A stretch of 55,808 nucleotides of DNA from an uncultured Mycolicibacterium sp. (lineage in GTDB: Bacteria; Actinomycetota; Actinomycetes; Mycobacteriales; Mycobacteriaceae), in assembly GCA_945957405.1 (NCBI GenBank), contig CAMFLL010000002.1, positions 1 through 55,808 on the forward strand, in the 5' to 3' direction. Every line of letters begins with the position of its first letter. Position 1 is the stretch's first letter. Below the pieces are notes generated by a model. That model searched no databases. It was not told the DNA's origin and saw only the letters and a list, made by a program, of their open reading frames with translations. The translations under genes were made by a program, and so were the position numbers. This document shows positions 8,766-17,556 of the stretch, piece by piece.

Positions 8766-9053
8766 CTAGGTGGTGGTGAACGGATTGTGCTCGGCGATCA
8801 GCTTTTCCATGCGGGCTTCGTCGAGGCGAACCCGGATGGTGGCCGATTCTTGTTGATCGCGGATCACCTTGGCCACCGTGAACGAGCTGGCGACGAGAAA
8901 CAACACGGACATGGCCAGGAAGAGACGCTGCCAGGGGTCCAGCGGTAGGAAGTAGATGCCGCCGAGTGTCGCGATGAAACTGATGCCGAAGGAGGCGGCG
9001 GCCTGGACGAAGAATGCCGTGGTGGTCTTGCTGAATTCGCTGACTGTGTTCAT
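8766..9053 (-). CDS. YiaA/YiaB-like two-helix inner-membrane protein, 95 aa
   Basis: A short membrane protein with two helices (about residues 13-32 and 40-60) separated by the turn GIYFLPLDPW, then a charged cytoplasmic tail, as in the yiaAB two-helix domain family. Function of the family is unknown. The ATG at 9053 is chosen because GAGG lies eight bases upstream; the open frame extends 25 codons farther without a ribosome site. It lies head-to-tail with the riboswitch-controlled SMR operon but about 120 bases away. Confidence 0.78.
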   Translation of the reverse strand: MNTVSEFSKTTTAFFVQAAASFGISFIATLGGIYFLPLDPWQRLFLAMSVLFLVASSFTVAKVIRDQQESATIRVRLDEARMEKLIAEHNPFTTT

Positions 9054-9230
9054 GAAGGTAGCCTCGCGCCCGACCGGGTGAGTATCACTACTCAAAGATC
9101 GGTTGCACTGCGCCGCATGCGATTTCATGGTTCTGACAGTGCCTGCGTAAAGGCCCTGCGATGGCTGCGGCCATCCGGTTCGTCATGGCAGAGGACCTAC
9201 CGGGTGGCGGCTGAAGCTCTCTGCGTATAG

Positions 9231-10274
<1,044 letters not shown>

Positions 10275-10367
10275 CGCAACGGCGGCAGACGGACGGGTTA
10301 AGTGTTCGGGTTGGGCGCGCTGGCTCACGTAGTGAACGGGGCGCGCCCGCCGAACCTCCCGGGGCGC

Positions 10368-10514
10368 CTAGCTGGCGATCGGATGCCAGTCTTCGAGCTG
10401 CTCCGAGGTGTCACCCTCCACAAGCACATCGCCGTGGTAGAGGGCGTCGAAGTCAACCTTGATGACATCAGCGTTGGTGTCGTCGATCCACATGTCACTG
10501 AGCGTATGGGTCAC
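10368..10514 (-). CDS. Small acidic protein, 48 aa, unknown function
   Basis: A short minus-strand frame reading VTHTLSDMWIDD at its start and SEQLEDWHPIAS at its end. It is strongly acidic, with three tryptophan/tyrosine positions, and its codons end almost entirely in G or C as in neighbouring genes, which argues for real coding. Possible starts are GTG 10514 or ATG 10493; neither has a clear ribosome site. An in-frame stop lies 7 codons above the GTG. I do not recognise a family. The plus-strand frame over the same bases looks like its shadow. Confidence 0.45.
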   Translation of the reverse strand: MTHTLSDMWIDDTNADVIKVDFDALYHGDVLVEGDTSEQLEDWHPIAS

Positions 10515-10653
10515 TTTTAAGAGATCTTTGAGTCACGATTCGGAAAATCGTGGCAATTATTACTCCCGGGTAGAGTTACTGAGCAGTCGCCCCACCGGGC
10601 CGCTCGGCGTGACCGGCGGCCGGCGCAGCGGGGTGCCGCCTCGTTGTTGCAGG

Positions 10654-11214
10654 TCATGCGCCAGGCGCGGTGAAATGGATCGGGTTCGTGCCGTTGAGGG
10701 CCACCCACGTGACCACTGCTGCCACGATCGCAACCACCAGCAGGGTCACGGCAACCAATCTCGGCCAGTTCGCCCGGCCCCACAGCTTGTAGTCCAACGA
10801 ATACGATCCCGCACCGATGAACAGCAGTGCGGTCGCGCCGATCGCCAGCAGGAACGGCTCGTTGAAGGGTGCCGACCAGAATGCTCCGACCGAGACGTTG
10901 ACCGCCCAGGCGTCGATCATCGCGGCGATCACGGCCATGGCTGCCAGCGGCGTCAGCAAGCCCAGCAGCAAGCCGATCCCGCCTGCGGTTTCGGCGGCGC
11001 ACACCATGATGGCGGCCAACTGCGGCGCCCGCCATCCGCCGTCTTCCATGAAGGTGACAGTGGCGTTGAAATCAGACAGTTTCAAGAGGCCGGCCTGCAG
11101 GATTGCAGCTCCCACGCCGAGGCGCAGGACCAGCAGGCCGGTGTCACGTGCTGAGGTGGCAGTTCCCACATCTTCCAGTTCCGTTGCCATGCGATCTTCC
11201 AGTTCCGTTGCCAT
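10654..11214 (-). CDS. DoxX-family membrane protein
   Basis: A four-helix membrane protein of the DoxX family (186 residues from the first ATG), with the typical helix-1 start TGLLVLRLGVGAAILQAGLLKL, followed by an amphipathic segment and helices near 65-130 and 155-180. In mycobacteria DoxX partners with SseA and SodA in thiol/superoxide stress, but no such partners are nearby. The first 16 residues contain MATELED twice because of a perfect 24-bp tandem duplication; the second ATG (11190) has GGAAG five bases upstream supplied by the repeat, so either start may be used. Confidence 0.83.
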   Translation of the reverse strand: MATELEDRMATELEDVGTATSARDTGLLVLRLGVGAAILQAGLLKLSDFNATVTFMEDGGWRAPQLAAIMVCAAETAGGIGLLLGLLTPLAAMAVIAAMIDAWAVNVSVGAFWSAPFNEPFLLAIGATALLFIGAGSYSLDYKLWGRANWPRLVAVTLLVVAIVAAVVTWVALNGTNPIHFTAPGA

Positions 11215-11217
11215 GCG
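11170..11217. repeat. Perfect 24-bp tandem duplication at the DoxX start codon
   Basis: Bases 11170-11193 and 11194-11217 are identical. Each copy holds an ATG on the minus strand and the codons for MATELED, so the gene has two start codons in the same frame. The duplication keeps the frame (24 = 8 codons) and places a purine-rich GGAAG before the second ATG. Confidence 0.9.
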
Positions 11218-11399
11218 CGGAAGCCTATGAGTCAGCTGTCAGGAATGTAAGGGTTGCCTGCGAACCTCCTTGTGACGGTGAACGGCGCGTGGCCGGTGGT
11301 CGTACCTCCTATGTGCGCCGACCGACGGCGGGCCCCCGTCGGTCGGTCAGCACGTAGGCCCCCACGGGATGCGGGTGACCGCTAGCATGTGATTCCGGC

Positions 11400-11419
11400 G
11401 GTAAGTTACCGTTGATAAC
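11400..11419. promoter_or_regulatory. Palindromic candidate operator upstream of mmpL13
   Basis: GGTAAGTTACC (11400-11410) is a palindrome with a one-base centre, overlapped by GTTA-7 bases-TAAC (11405-11419). This AT-rich patch lies about 90 bases before the mmpL13 start and is the most plausible operator for the TetR gene that ends the same operon. Only position and symmetry support this. Confidence 0.4.
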
Positions 11420-11457
11420 ACACCTCGGGTGGCGGGCACGCGGGCCGCGCCGACAGC

Positions 11458-11496
11458 GACCGGAGAACACGGCCGGAGAACTCGGCCGGAGAACAG
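11458..11496 (+). repeat. Three 13-bp direct repeats in the mmpL13 leader
   Basis: Three adjacent 13-mers of the form GRCCGGAGAACNS at 11458-11470, 11471-11483 and 11484-11496, differing only at their second and last two bases. They end just before the mmpL13 ribosome site GAGGGG. Each unit contains GGAGAA, a decoy-like purine block. They may be a protein-binding array or simple replication slippage. Confidence 0.7.
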
Positions 11497-11509
11497 AGGG
11501 GACGCCGAC

Positions 11510-13795
11510 GTGCTGCACAGAATCGCACTGCTCGCCATTGCGGCGCCGCGGCGCATCATCGCTGTCGCAGTGCTGACCATGGTCGCGGCGGCGGTATTCG
11601 GCATTCCGGTGGCCAAGAGTCTGTCGGCGGGCGGTTTTCAGGACCCGACCTCGGAGTCCTCCCGCGCCACGCAACTGTTGACCGAGAAGTTCCACCAGGG
11701 CGACATGCAGCTGATGTTCACGGTCACCGCGCCAGACGGCGCCCACAGTCCTGCGGCCCGGGACGCCGGACTTGCCATCGTCGACCAGATCAAGGAATCG
11801 CCCCATGTCGCGGACCTGGTGTCGGCGTGGACATCGCCACCTCAAGCCGCCGCAGCCCTGTTCAGTAAGGACGGGAGCTCGGGGCTGATCGTCGCCGGCA
11901 TCACCGGTGGCGAGAATGATGCGCAGCGCTACGCCCAGGCGCTGGCCGATGCGGTCGACGCCGCGGTGGTACCAGCCCACCCTGAGGTGTCGATCCTGCC
12001 TGGCGGGTCGGCGATGGTGTACTCGCAGATCAACCATCAGACCGAGCGTGACCTGCTGCTGATGGAGTCCATCGCCATTCCACTCAGCTTCCTGGTGCTG
12101 GTGTGGGTGTTCGGCGGGCTGCTGGCCGCCGCGCTGCCGATGGCCGTGGGTGGACTGGCCATCGTCGGCTCGATGTCGGTACTGCGACTCATCACATTCA
12201 GCACCGACGTCTCGATCTTCGCGCTCAACCTCAGTACGGCGATGGGGCTGGCGCTGGCTATCGACTACACCCTGCTCATCATCAGCCGCTACCGCGACGA
12301 GTTGGCCGACGGCGCCGACCGCGAGCAGGCGTTGATCCGCACCATGGTCACCGCCGGCCGCACGGTGCTGTTCTCCGCAGTGACCGTCGCGCTGTCGATG
12401 GCGGCGATGGTGCTGTTCCCGATGTACTTCCTGAAATCCTTCGCGTATGCCGGCGTGGCCACCGTGGCATTTGCGGCACTGGCGGCCATCGTCGTCACGC
12501 CGGCCGCCATCGTGCTGCTCGGGCACCGGATCGACTCGCTCGACGTCCGTCGCCTGTTCCGCCGTGTGTTGCGGCGTCCGGAGCCCGTCACCAAACCCGT
12601 CGACCAGCTGTTCTGGTACCGCTCGACCAGGTTCGTGATGCGGCGGGCTGTCGCGATCGGCCTCGCCGGGGTGGCGCTGCTGCTCGTGCTCGGCGTGCCG
12701 TTCCTGGACGTCAAATGGGGCTTTCCAGACGACCGTGTGCTGCCCAAGAGCGCGACGGCGCACCAGGTCGGCGATCAGCTGCGCCGCGACTACGCCAACG
12801 ACTCCGACACCGCGATCACCATCGTGGTGCCCGACGCCAACGGGCTCGACCCCGCCGACCTCGAGGGCTACGCCGCCGCGCTGTCGCGCGTCCAGGACGT
12901 CACGGCCGTCACCGCGCCCACCGGGACGTTCGTCGGTGGTGACAAGGTGGGGCCGCCCGCGGCGGCGACCGGCCTGGCCGACGGCAGCGCGTTCCTGACG
13001 GTCGGCACCGACGTGCCGCTGTTCTCTGATGCATCGGAGGCCCAGCTCGACAGGTTGCACGAGGTGGCCGAACCGGGCGGCCGGGCGGTCGAGTTCACGG
13101 GCACCGCACAGATCAACAGGGACAGCGTCGATGCCATCACGTCGCGCCTGCCGCTGGTCCTGGCCATCATCGCCGCGATCACCTTCATCCTGCTGTTCCT
13201 GCTGACCGGTAGTGTGATCCTTCCGCTGAAAGCCCTTGTGCTCAACGTGCTTTCATTGACGGCGGCATTCGGGGCGCTGGTGTGGATCTTCCAGGACGGG
13301 CACCTCGGGGCGCTGGGCACCACATCGACCGGCACGCTGGTGGCAAACATGCCGGTGTTGTTGTTCTGCATATCGTTCGGCCTGTCGATGGACTACGAGG
13401 TGTTCCTGGTCTCGAGAATCCGGGAGTTCTGGTTGGCGTCCGGTAAGACCCGGGCCGACAACGACGACAGCGTCGCGCTCGGCCTGGCCCGCACCGGTCG
13501 GGTGATCACCGCTGCCGCGCTGGTGATGTCGATATCCTTCGCCGCGTTGATCGCCGCGCAGGTGCAGTTCATGCGGATGTTCGGGCTGGGCCTGACCCTC
13601 GCGGTGCTCGTCGACGCCACTCTGGTCCGTGTGGTGCTGGTGCCTGCGTTCATGCACGTGCTGGGCAGGTGGAACTGGTGGGCCCCGAAACCGTTGGTGC
13701 GCCTGCACGAGAAGATCGGCATCAGCGAGGGCGGCGAGCCGCCGAAGCCCACCGACGCGCCGACGCCGGCGGTTCCTGCGGCCGAGGCCCGGTAG
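11510..13795 (+). CDS. mmpL13: MmpL13-like RND/MMPL transporter, intact
   Basis: A 761-residue MMPL-family exporter with the two-fold RND layout: helix 1, a periplasmic porter domain (about 30-185), helices 2-6, a linker loop, helix 7, second porter domain and helices 8-12. The conserved Asp-Tyr pairs of the proton relay are Asp252-Tyr253 (AIDYTLL) and Asp628-Tyr629 (SMDYEVF). The position next to the Rv1147-like methyltransferase points to MmpL13, which M. tuberculosis carries as two separate genes (mmpL13a/b). GTG start at 11510 with GAGGGG eight bases upstream; the upstream Arg-rich frame is the repeat-containing leader. Substrate unknown. Confidence 0.9.
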   Translation: MLHRIALLAIAAPRRIIAVAVLTMVAAAVFGIPVAKSLSAGGFQDPTSESSRATQLLTEKFHQGDMQLMFTVTAPDGAHSPAARDAGLAIVDQIKESPHVADLVSAWTSPPQAAAALFSKDGSSGLIVAGITGGENDAQRYAQALADAVDAAVVPAHPEVSILPGGSAMVYSQINHQTERDLLLMESIAIPLSFLVLVWVFGGLLAAALPMAVGGLAIVGSMSVLRLITFSTDVSIFALNLSTAMGLALAIDYTLLIISRYRDELADGADREQALIRTMVTAGRTVLFSAVTVALSMAAMVLFPMYFLKSFAYAGVATVAFAALAAIVVTPAAIVLLGHRIDSLDVRRLFRRVLRRPEPVTKPVDQLFWYRSTRFVMRRAVAIGLAGVALLLVLGVPFLDVKWGFPDDRVLPKSATAHQVGDQLRRDYANDSDTAITIVVPDANGLDPADLEGYAAALSRVQDVTAVTAPTGTFVGGDKVGPPAAATGLADGSAFLTVGTDVPLFSDASEAQLDRLHEVAEPGGRAVEFTGTAQINRDSVDAITSRLPLVLAIIAAITFILLFLLTGSVILPLKALVLNVLSLTAAFGALVWIFQDGHLGALGTTSTGTLVANMPVLLFCISFGLSMDYEVFLVSRIREFWLASGKTRADNDDSVALGLARTGRVITAAALVMSISFAALIAAQVQFMRMFGLGLTLAVLVDATLVRVVLVPAFMHVLGRWNWWAPKPLVRLHEKIGISEGGEPPKPTDAPTPAVPAAEAR

Positions 13796-13797
13796 CC

Positions 13798-14487
13798 GTG
13801 TCTGGCCTCAGGCCTCGACGCCGCCGTGCACCGCGTGGGTCCGGCGATCAGTTGCATGACGAAATTCTCTCCGCGACAACACAATTACTTCTCGAAACCG
13901 GACATGCCAAAGATGTGTCGATCCGATCGGTCGCCGAGCGGGTGGGGGTCACCTCGCCGTCGATCTATCTGCATTTCGCCGATAAGGACACGCTGCTGGA
14001 CGCGGTGTGTGCGCAGTACTTCGAGAAGCTCGACCAGGAGATGCAGAGTGCCGCGACTGGGCAGGACACCACGCTGGATGTGCTGCGCGCCCAAGGGCTG
14101 GCGTATGTCCGGTTCGCCACCGAGACTCCTGAGCTCTATCGCATCGCGACCATGAGCGAGGGCACTCCGGGGAGCGATGTCGATGCCACCCTGAACACCT
14201 CGGCATTCGTGCACATGCGCGATTCGGTCCAGGCACTCATCGATGAAGGTATCTACGCGCAGGGCGACCCGACCACACTCGCGCTGGAACTGTGGAGTGC
14301 CGCGCACGGGGTGGCCGCACTGCTGATCGCCAAGCCGTACCTGCCGTTCGGTGATCCGCAGGCCTTCACCGACCGGGTGCTCACCGCGGTCTGCACGGGC
14401 CACATCGTCGGTGGGATCATCGGCCCTGACGCCACCCAGGCCGATACGCTGAACTGGTTGTTCGACCGCAAGGAAGTCCGATCGTGA
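13798..14487 (+). CDS. TetR-family transcriptional regulator
   Basis: A 229-residue one-component repressor. The N-terminal helix-turn-helix reads SIRSVAERVGVTSPSIYLHF, near residues 40-60, followed by the LLDAV helix; the rest is the ligand-binding TetR_C-type core. GTG start at 13798, two bases after the mmpL13 stop, and a 4-base overlap with the methyltransferase downstream show it is co-translated in the mmpL13 operon. It probably represses this operon, with the palindrome at 11400-11419 as candidate site. Two short charged N-terminal stretches (RPRRRR) precede the domain. Confidence 0.9.
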   Translation: MSGLRPRRRRAPRGSGDQLHDEILSATTQLLLETGHAKDVSIRSVAERVGVTSPSIYLHFADKDTLLDAVCAQYFEKLDQEMQSAATGQDTTLDVLRAQGLAYVRFATETPELYRIATMSEGTPGSDVDATLNTSAFVHMRDSVQALIDEGIYAQGDPTTLALELWSAAHGVAALLIAKPYLPFGDPQAFTDRVLTAVCTGHIVGGIIGPDATQADTLNWLFDRKEVRS

Positions 14488-15131
14488 GTGCAGCCGCCCA
14501 GGTTTCGAATCCACTGTTCGCGCGCGTCTGGACGGTCATGGCGGCCCACGAGACCGACGAGCTGACCCGGCTGCGCCGTGAGAACCTCGCGGGGCTGACC
14601 GGCCGGGTGCTCGAGATCGGTGCGGGCACCGGCACCAACTTCGCGCACTACCCACAGTCGGTGACGGAAGTCGTGGCGGTCGAGCCGGAGCCCGGCCTGC
14701 TCGCCCATGCGCGCAAGGCGGCCGCCGCTGCGCCGGTCCCGGTACACGTGTCAGGAGAGACGGCCGAGACGGTGCCCGATCTCGGAGTGTTCGACGCGGC
14801 GGTGTGCTCGCTGGTGCTGTGCACCGTCGACGACCCAGAAACCGTTCTGGTGCAGCTGCTTTCCCGGTTGAGGCCCGGTGGCGAGCTGCGGTACATGGAA
14901 CATGTCGCCGGCATCGGCTGGCGCAGCGGCGTCCAGCGCGCCGCCGACGCCACGGTGTGGCCACGGCTCTTCGGCGGCTGCCACACCCATCGTCATACCG
15001 AGCGCACCATCGCGGGCGCAGGTTTCACGGTCGCAACCGCACGGCGCCAGTGGGCGCTGCCACGATGGGTGCCATTGCCGGTGGGCGAGTTCGCGGTGGG
15101 GCGTGCGGTCAAACCGGGCGGTCAGGCCTGA
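14484..15131 (+). CDS. Class I SAM-dependent methyltransferase (Rv1147-like)
   Basis: A 215-residue methyltransferase with motif [12 protein letters not shown] (residues 43-53), the acidic residue of motif II (VAVEPEP) and the post-I region VCSLVLCT. It looks like phospholipid/ubiquinone-type (methyltransf_11) enzymes; substrate is unknown. Its GTG overlaps the TetR stop (GTGA at 14484-14487), so it is the third gene of the mmpL13 operon, which suggests that the product may modify a lipid handled by the transporter. Its end overlaps the convergent SIR2 gene by 10 bases. Confidence 0.87.
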   Translation: MSAAAQVSNPLFARVWTVMAAHETDELTRLRRENLAGLTGRVLEIGAGTGTNFAHYPQSVTEVVAVEPEPGLLAHARKAAAAAPVPVHVSGETAETVPDLGVFDAAVCSLVLCTVDDPETVLVQLLSRLRPGGELRYMEHVAGIGWRSGVQRAADATVWPRLFGGCHTHRHTERTIAGAGFTVATARRQWALPRWVPLPVGEFAVGRAVKPGGQA

Positions 15132-15841
15132 GCCAGGCGCGCCGGGAGGTCCTGCAGCAACGTCGGTAGTGCGGTACTGGCACTTTCCCGGATGGCCAGC
15201 GTGGCGGCCTCCGACAAGGGTGTCGGTTCAGGGTTGACCTCGACCACCACGGTGCCCTGGGACAGGGCCAGCTCGGCCAGGCCCGCAGCCGGGTAGACGA
15301 TCGACGACGTGCCGACCACCACCATCAGGTCGGCGGCACGGACGGCGGCCACCGCGGCATCCCACGGGCCGTCGGGCAGCGGCTCACCGAACCATACGAT
15401 GCCCGGCCGGATCAGCCCGCCGCACCTGCAGCTGGGTGGATCGGCTTCCAGGGCGGGCTCGGGCATGTCCGGCAGGGGTCCCTCGTAGCGGGAACCGCAG
15501 TCGGCGCAACGGAATTCGAACAGGCTACCGTGGAGGTGCTGCACGTCGGTACTGCCGGCCCGCTCGTGCAGATTGTCGACGTTCTGGGTGATCACCGTGA
15601 GGTCGGCGTGGTCTTCCCAGGCCGCCAGTGCGCGGTGCCCGTCATTGGGCTCGACGCGTTGCACCAGGTGGTGGCGCCACAGATACCAGGCCCACACCCG
15701 TTCCGGGTGTTCGAGCCAGCCTTGGGTGCTGGACAACTCGTAGGGATCGAACTTGGCCCACAAGCCGTTCTTGTCATCGCGGAAGGTCGGTACGCCGCTT
15801 TCCGCGGAGATCCCCGCACCACTGAGCACTGCTATCCGCAC
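15122..15841 (-). CDS. SIR2-family NAD-dependent protein deacylase
   Basis: A sirtuin of 239 residues, counterpart of M. tuberculosis Rv1151c. It removes acyl groups from lysines using NAD. The Rossmann motif GAGISAESG is at residues 8-16, the NAD-site [12 protein letters not shown] follows, the catalytic base is His104 (HLHGS), and zinc is held by Cys112, Cys115, Cys138 and Cys140. Tyr53-x-x-Arg56 (YLWR) is the pocket signature of CobB/SIRT5 enzymes that also remove succinyl groups. The start is placed at GTG 15841 by family N-terminus; the longer frame upstream overlaps the divergent GntR gene. Confidence 0.93.
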   Translation of the reverse strand: MRIAVLSGAGISAESGVPTFRDDKNGLWAKFDPYELSSTQGWLEHPERVWAWYLWRHHLVQRVEPNDGHRALAAWEDHADLTVITQNVDNLHERAGSTDVQHLHGSLFEFRCADCGSRYEGPLPDMPEPALEADPPSCRCGGLIRPGIVWFGEPLPDGPWDAAVAAVRAADLMVVVGTSSIVYPAAGLAELALSQGTVVVEVNPEPTPLSEAATLAIRESASTALPTLLQDLPARLAQA

Positions 15842-15877
15842 CACACCAAAATAGCTGGCCTCCGTAATAATGAGGGC

Positions 15878-16240
15878 GTGGAACTGGGGGAGTGGGTTCC
15901 GGTCGACCCTGAAGGCGGCCGGCCGCTGTTCGATCAACTGCGGACGCAGATCATCGCCGGTGTACGTGACGGCACGTTGGAACCGGGGACCCGGCTGCCG
16001 ACCGTGCGGGATCTCGCCGGTCACCTGAGGCTCGCGGTGAACACCGTGGCGCGGGCCTACCGTGAGTTGGAGACGGCGGGCATTCTCGAAACGCGAGGTC
16101 GGTTCGGGACTTTCGTCGCCAGGGCAGACCCGGCCGATGCGGCGATGGCCACCGCGGCACATTCGTTCGCCGAGGTGGCTCGCTCACTTGGGCTGGGTAA
16201 GGCCGAGGCACTGCGCTACGTCGACGCGGCCTTCGGCTGA
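15878..16240 (+). CDS. GntR-family regulator, YtrA type
   Basis: A short GntR protein of 120 residues (Rv1152-like): an N-terminal winged helix ([32 protein letters not shown]) and a brief two-helix dimerisation tail without an effector domain, which is the YtrA subgroup. GTG start at 15878. Only 36 bases separate it from the divergent SIR2 start, and TAATAAT lies 11 bases before the GTG, so transcription may begin at or next to the start codon. YtrA proteins usually regulate themselves and a neighbouring operon; SIR2 is the candidate partner. Confidence 0.87.
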   Translation: MELGEWVPVDPEGGRPLFDQLRTQIIAGVRDGTLEPGTRLPTVRDLAGHLRLAVNTVARAYRELETAGILETRGRFGTFVARADPADAAMATAAHSFAEVARSLGLGKAEALRYVDAAFG

Positions 16241-17446
16241 CTACGCCGGTCGGCCTCGCCACCGCAGCACATCGAGTGCCACCGCCACGTCGACACTGGA
16301 TTCCGACAGGGGGCGCGGCAGCAGTTCGTCGGCGCGGCTCAACCGCCTGATCAGGGTGTTGCGGTGGGTGAACAGCCGCTCGGCCGCCCGCGACGTGTTG
16401 CACTGCTCCTCGATGAAAGTCCGCACCGAGTGCTGCAATTCGGCGTCGGCAGCCTCGAGGTCGCCGAGCACCGCGGTGACGAACTGGGCGGCCCGATCGG
16501 CATCGGCGGTGATCAGCGCGACCAGTTGGACATCGGCGAAGAACGCGACGTCCTGCGGCGAGTTGAGTCGAGCCATCAACTGCTGCGTGGTGAGCGCGTC
16601 GAAATGGCTGCGCCGAAATCCGTCGACGCCGGTGCCCGCCGAGCCGACCGCGATCCGGACACCCGGTGTGGGCCCGATGTCGGCCAGTCCGGGCGGGATG
16701 GTGCCGGGAACCCACACCCACCGGGTTGCCGCGCTGGCGAGCACGCTCAGCGGTCGCGACACCCCGGCCGACTCACCGACGGCCTCGACCGTGCGATCCA
16801 GGCCGGCGAGGTCGGCGTCGCGCCGGTCGTTCCACACGATCGCGGCGGTGTGGGTCCCGGTCAGCGCGTAGCCCAGTCGCACCTCGGCGCGTCGGCGCGT
16901 GATGGGCGCGCCGTCGAGGATCAGCGCGACGGTCTCGAGGCGTTCGGCGTTGGTGCCACGGGTCAACTCGTCCCGTTCCAGCGCGATCTGCGCGGCGATC
17001 CAGGCCAGGGTGCCGTCGATGAACGCACTGATGGACCGCGAACAGAGGTCGAGCACCTCGTGCAACTCGGCGGGGTCGTCGGTCATCTCGAAGGCCAGCT
17101 CCATCAGGCGCCGCCACGCCACCGCCTCGCCGACGCGGTATGCGTCCAGCGAGAAGGCGTCGTGCCCGCGCCGCACCATCTCACGGGCCACCCCCATCGG
17201 TTCAGGTCCGGTGTTGGGCGGAACCGGGGCCCCGGGATCGCGTACATTGGCCGTCGCCCAGAACAGCAGATTCGCCTGGTTGGAGCGGCTGACCGCGGCG
17301 GCCAGTTCAGGGTCGGCGGCGATACCCGGGTTCGCGCCCAGCACCGCGGTGTCGAGTTCGACGAGCCATTCCGGGCGCGGGTTCGATGTGGTCTGGGCGA
17401 TCTGCCGGATCAGGGCCTTCACCTGTGGTGACGGGGGATTCCACAT
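16241..17446 (-). CDS. PucR/CdaR-type transcriptional regulator
   Basis: A 401-residue regulator with a central GGDEF-like regulatory region and the C-terminal PucR helix-turn-helix: SVRTFIEEQCNTSRAAERLFTHRNTLIRRL, near residues 340-370. Such proteins activate neighbouring catabolic genes. It diverges from a monooxygenase-hydrolase pair, the natural target. The ATG at 17446 is chosen because it lies directly after CAATAT, a -10-like element only 6-7 bases away, consistent with a leaderless message; a 25-codon extension upstream is open but crosses the palindromes and looks non-coding. Confidence 0.85.
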   Translation of the reverse strand: MWNPPSPQVKALIRQIAQTTSNPRPEWLVELDTAVLGANPGIAADPELAAAVSRSNQANLLFWATANVRDPGAPVPPNTGPEPMGVAREMVRRGHDAFSLDAYRVGEAVAWRRLMELAFEMTDDPAELHEVLDLCSRSISAFIDGTLAWIAAQIALERDELTRGTNAERLETVALILDGAPITRRRAEVRLGYALTGTHTAAIVWNDRRDADLAGLDRTVEAVGESAGVSRPLSVLASAATRWVWVPGTIPPGLADIGPTPGVRIAVGSAGTGVDGFRRSHFDALTTQQLMARLNSPQDVAFFADVQLVALITADADRAAQFVTAVLGDLEAADAELQHSVRTFIEEQCNTSRAAERLFTHRNTLIRRLSRADELLPRPLSESSVDVAVALDVLRWRGRPA

Positions 17447-17492
17447 GGTGCATATTGCACCATCTCCATGGTCAACATGAGACGTTTTGACC
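17446..17492. promoter_or_regulatory. Two palindromes in PucR/monooxygenase divergent promoter
   Basis: TGGTGCA-TAT-TGCACCA (17446-17462) is a perfect 7-bp-arm palindrome that abuts the PucR start codon. A second one, GGTCAA-11 bases-TTGACC (17470-17492), lies beside it toward the monooxygenase, and TTGACC could serve as that gene's -35. The pair is well placed to serve as PucR operators. Confidence 0.55.
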
Positions 17493-17556
17493 TTTGCTGA
17501 CGGCTCCTGCGCCGCAATCATTGGTACATCGCGTTACCAACCGTTCAGGAGCCCTC

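Noticed and set aside
10302..10520. 72-residue plus-strand ORF
   Set aside because: No ribosome site and unusual composition; better explained as the shadow of the small minus-strand ORF at 10368-10514.
11309..13060. 583-residue minus-strand frame over the mmpL13 region
   Set aside because: Arg/Gly/His-rich composition without domains, antisense to a clear MMPL protein; a GC-driven shadow.
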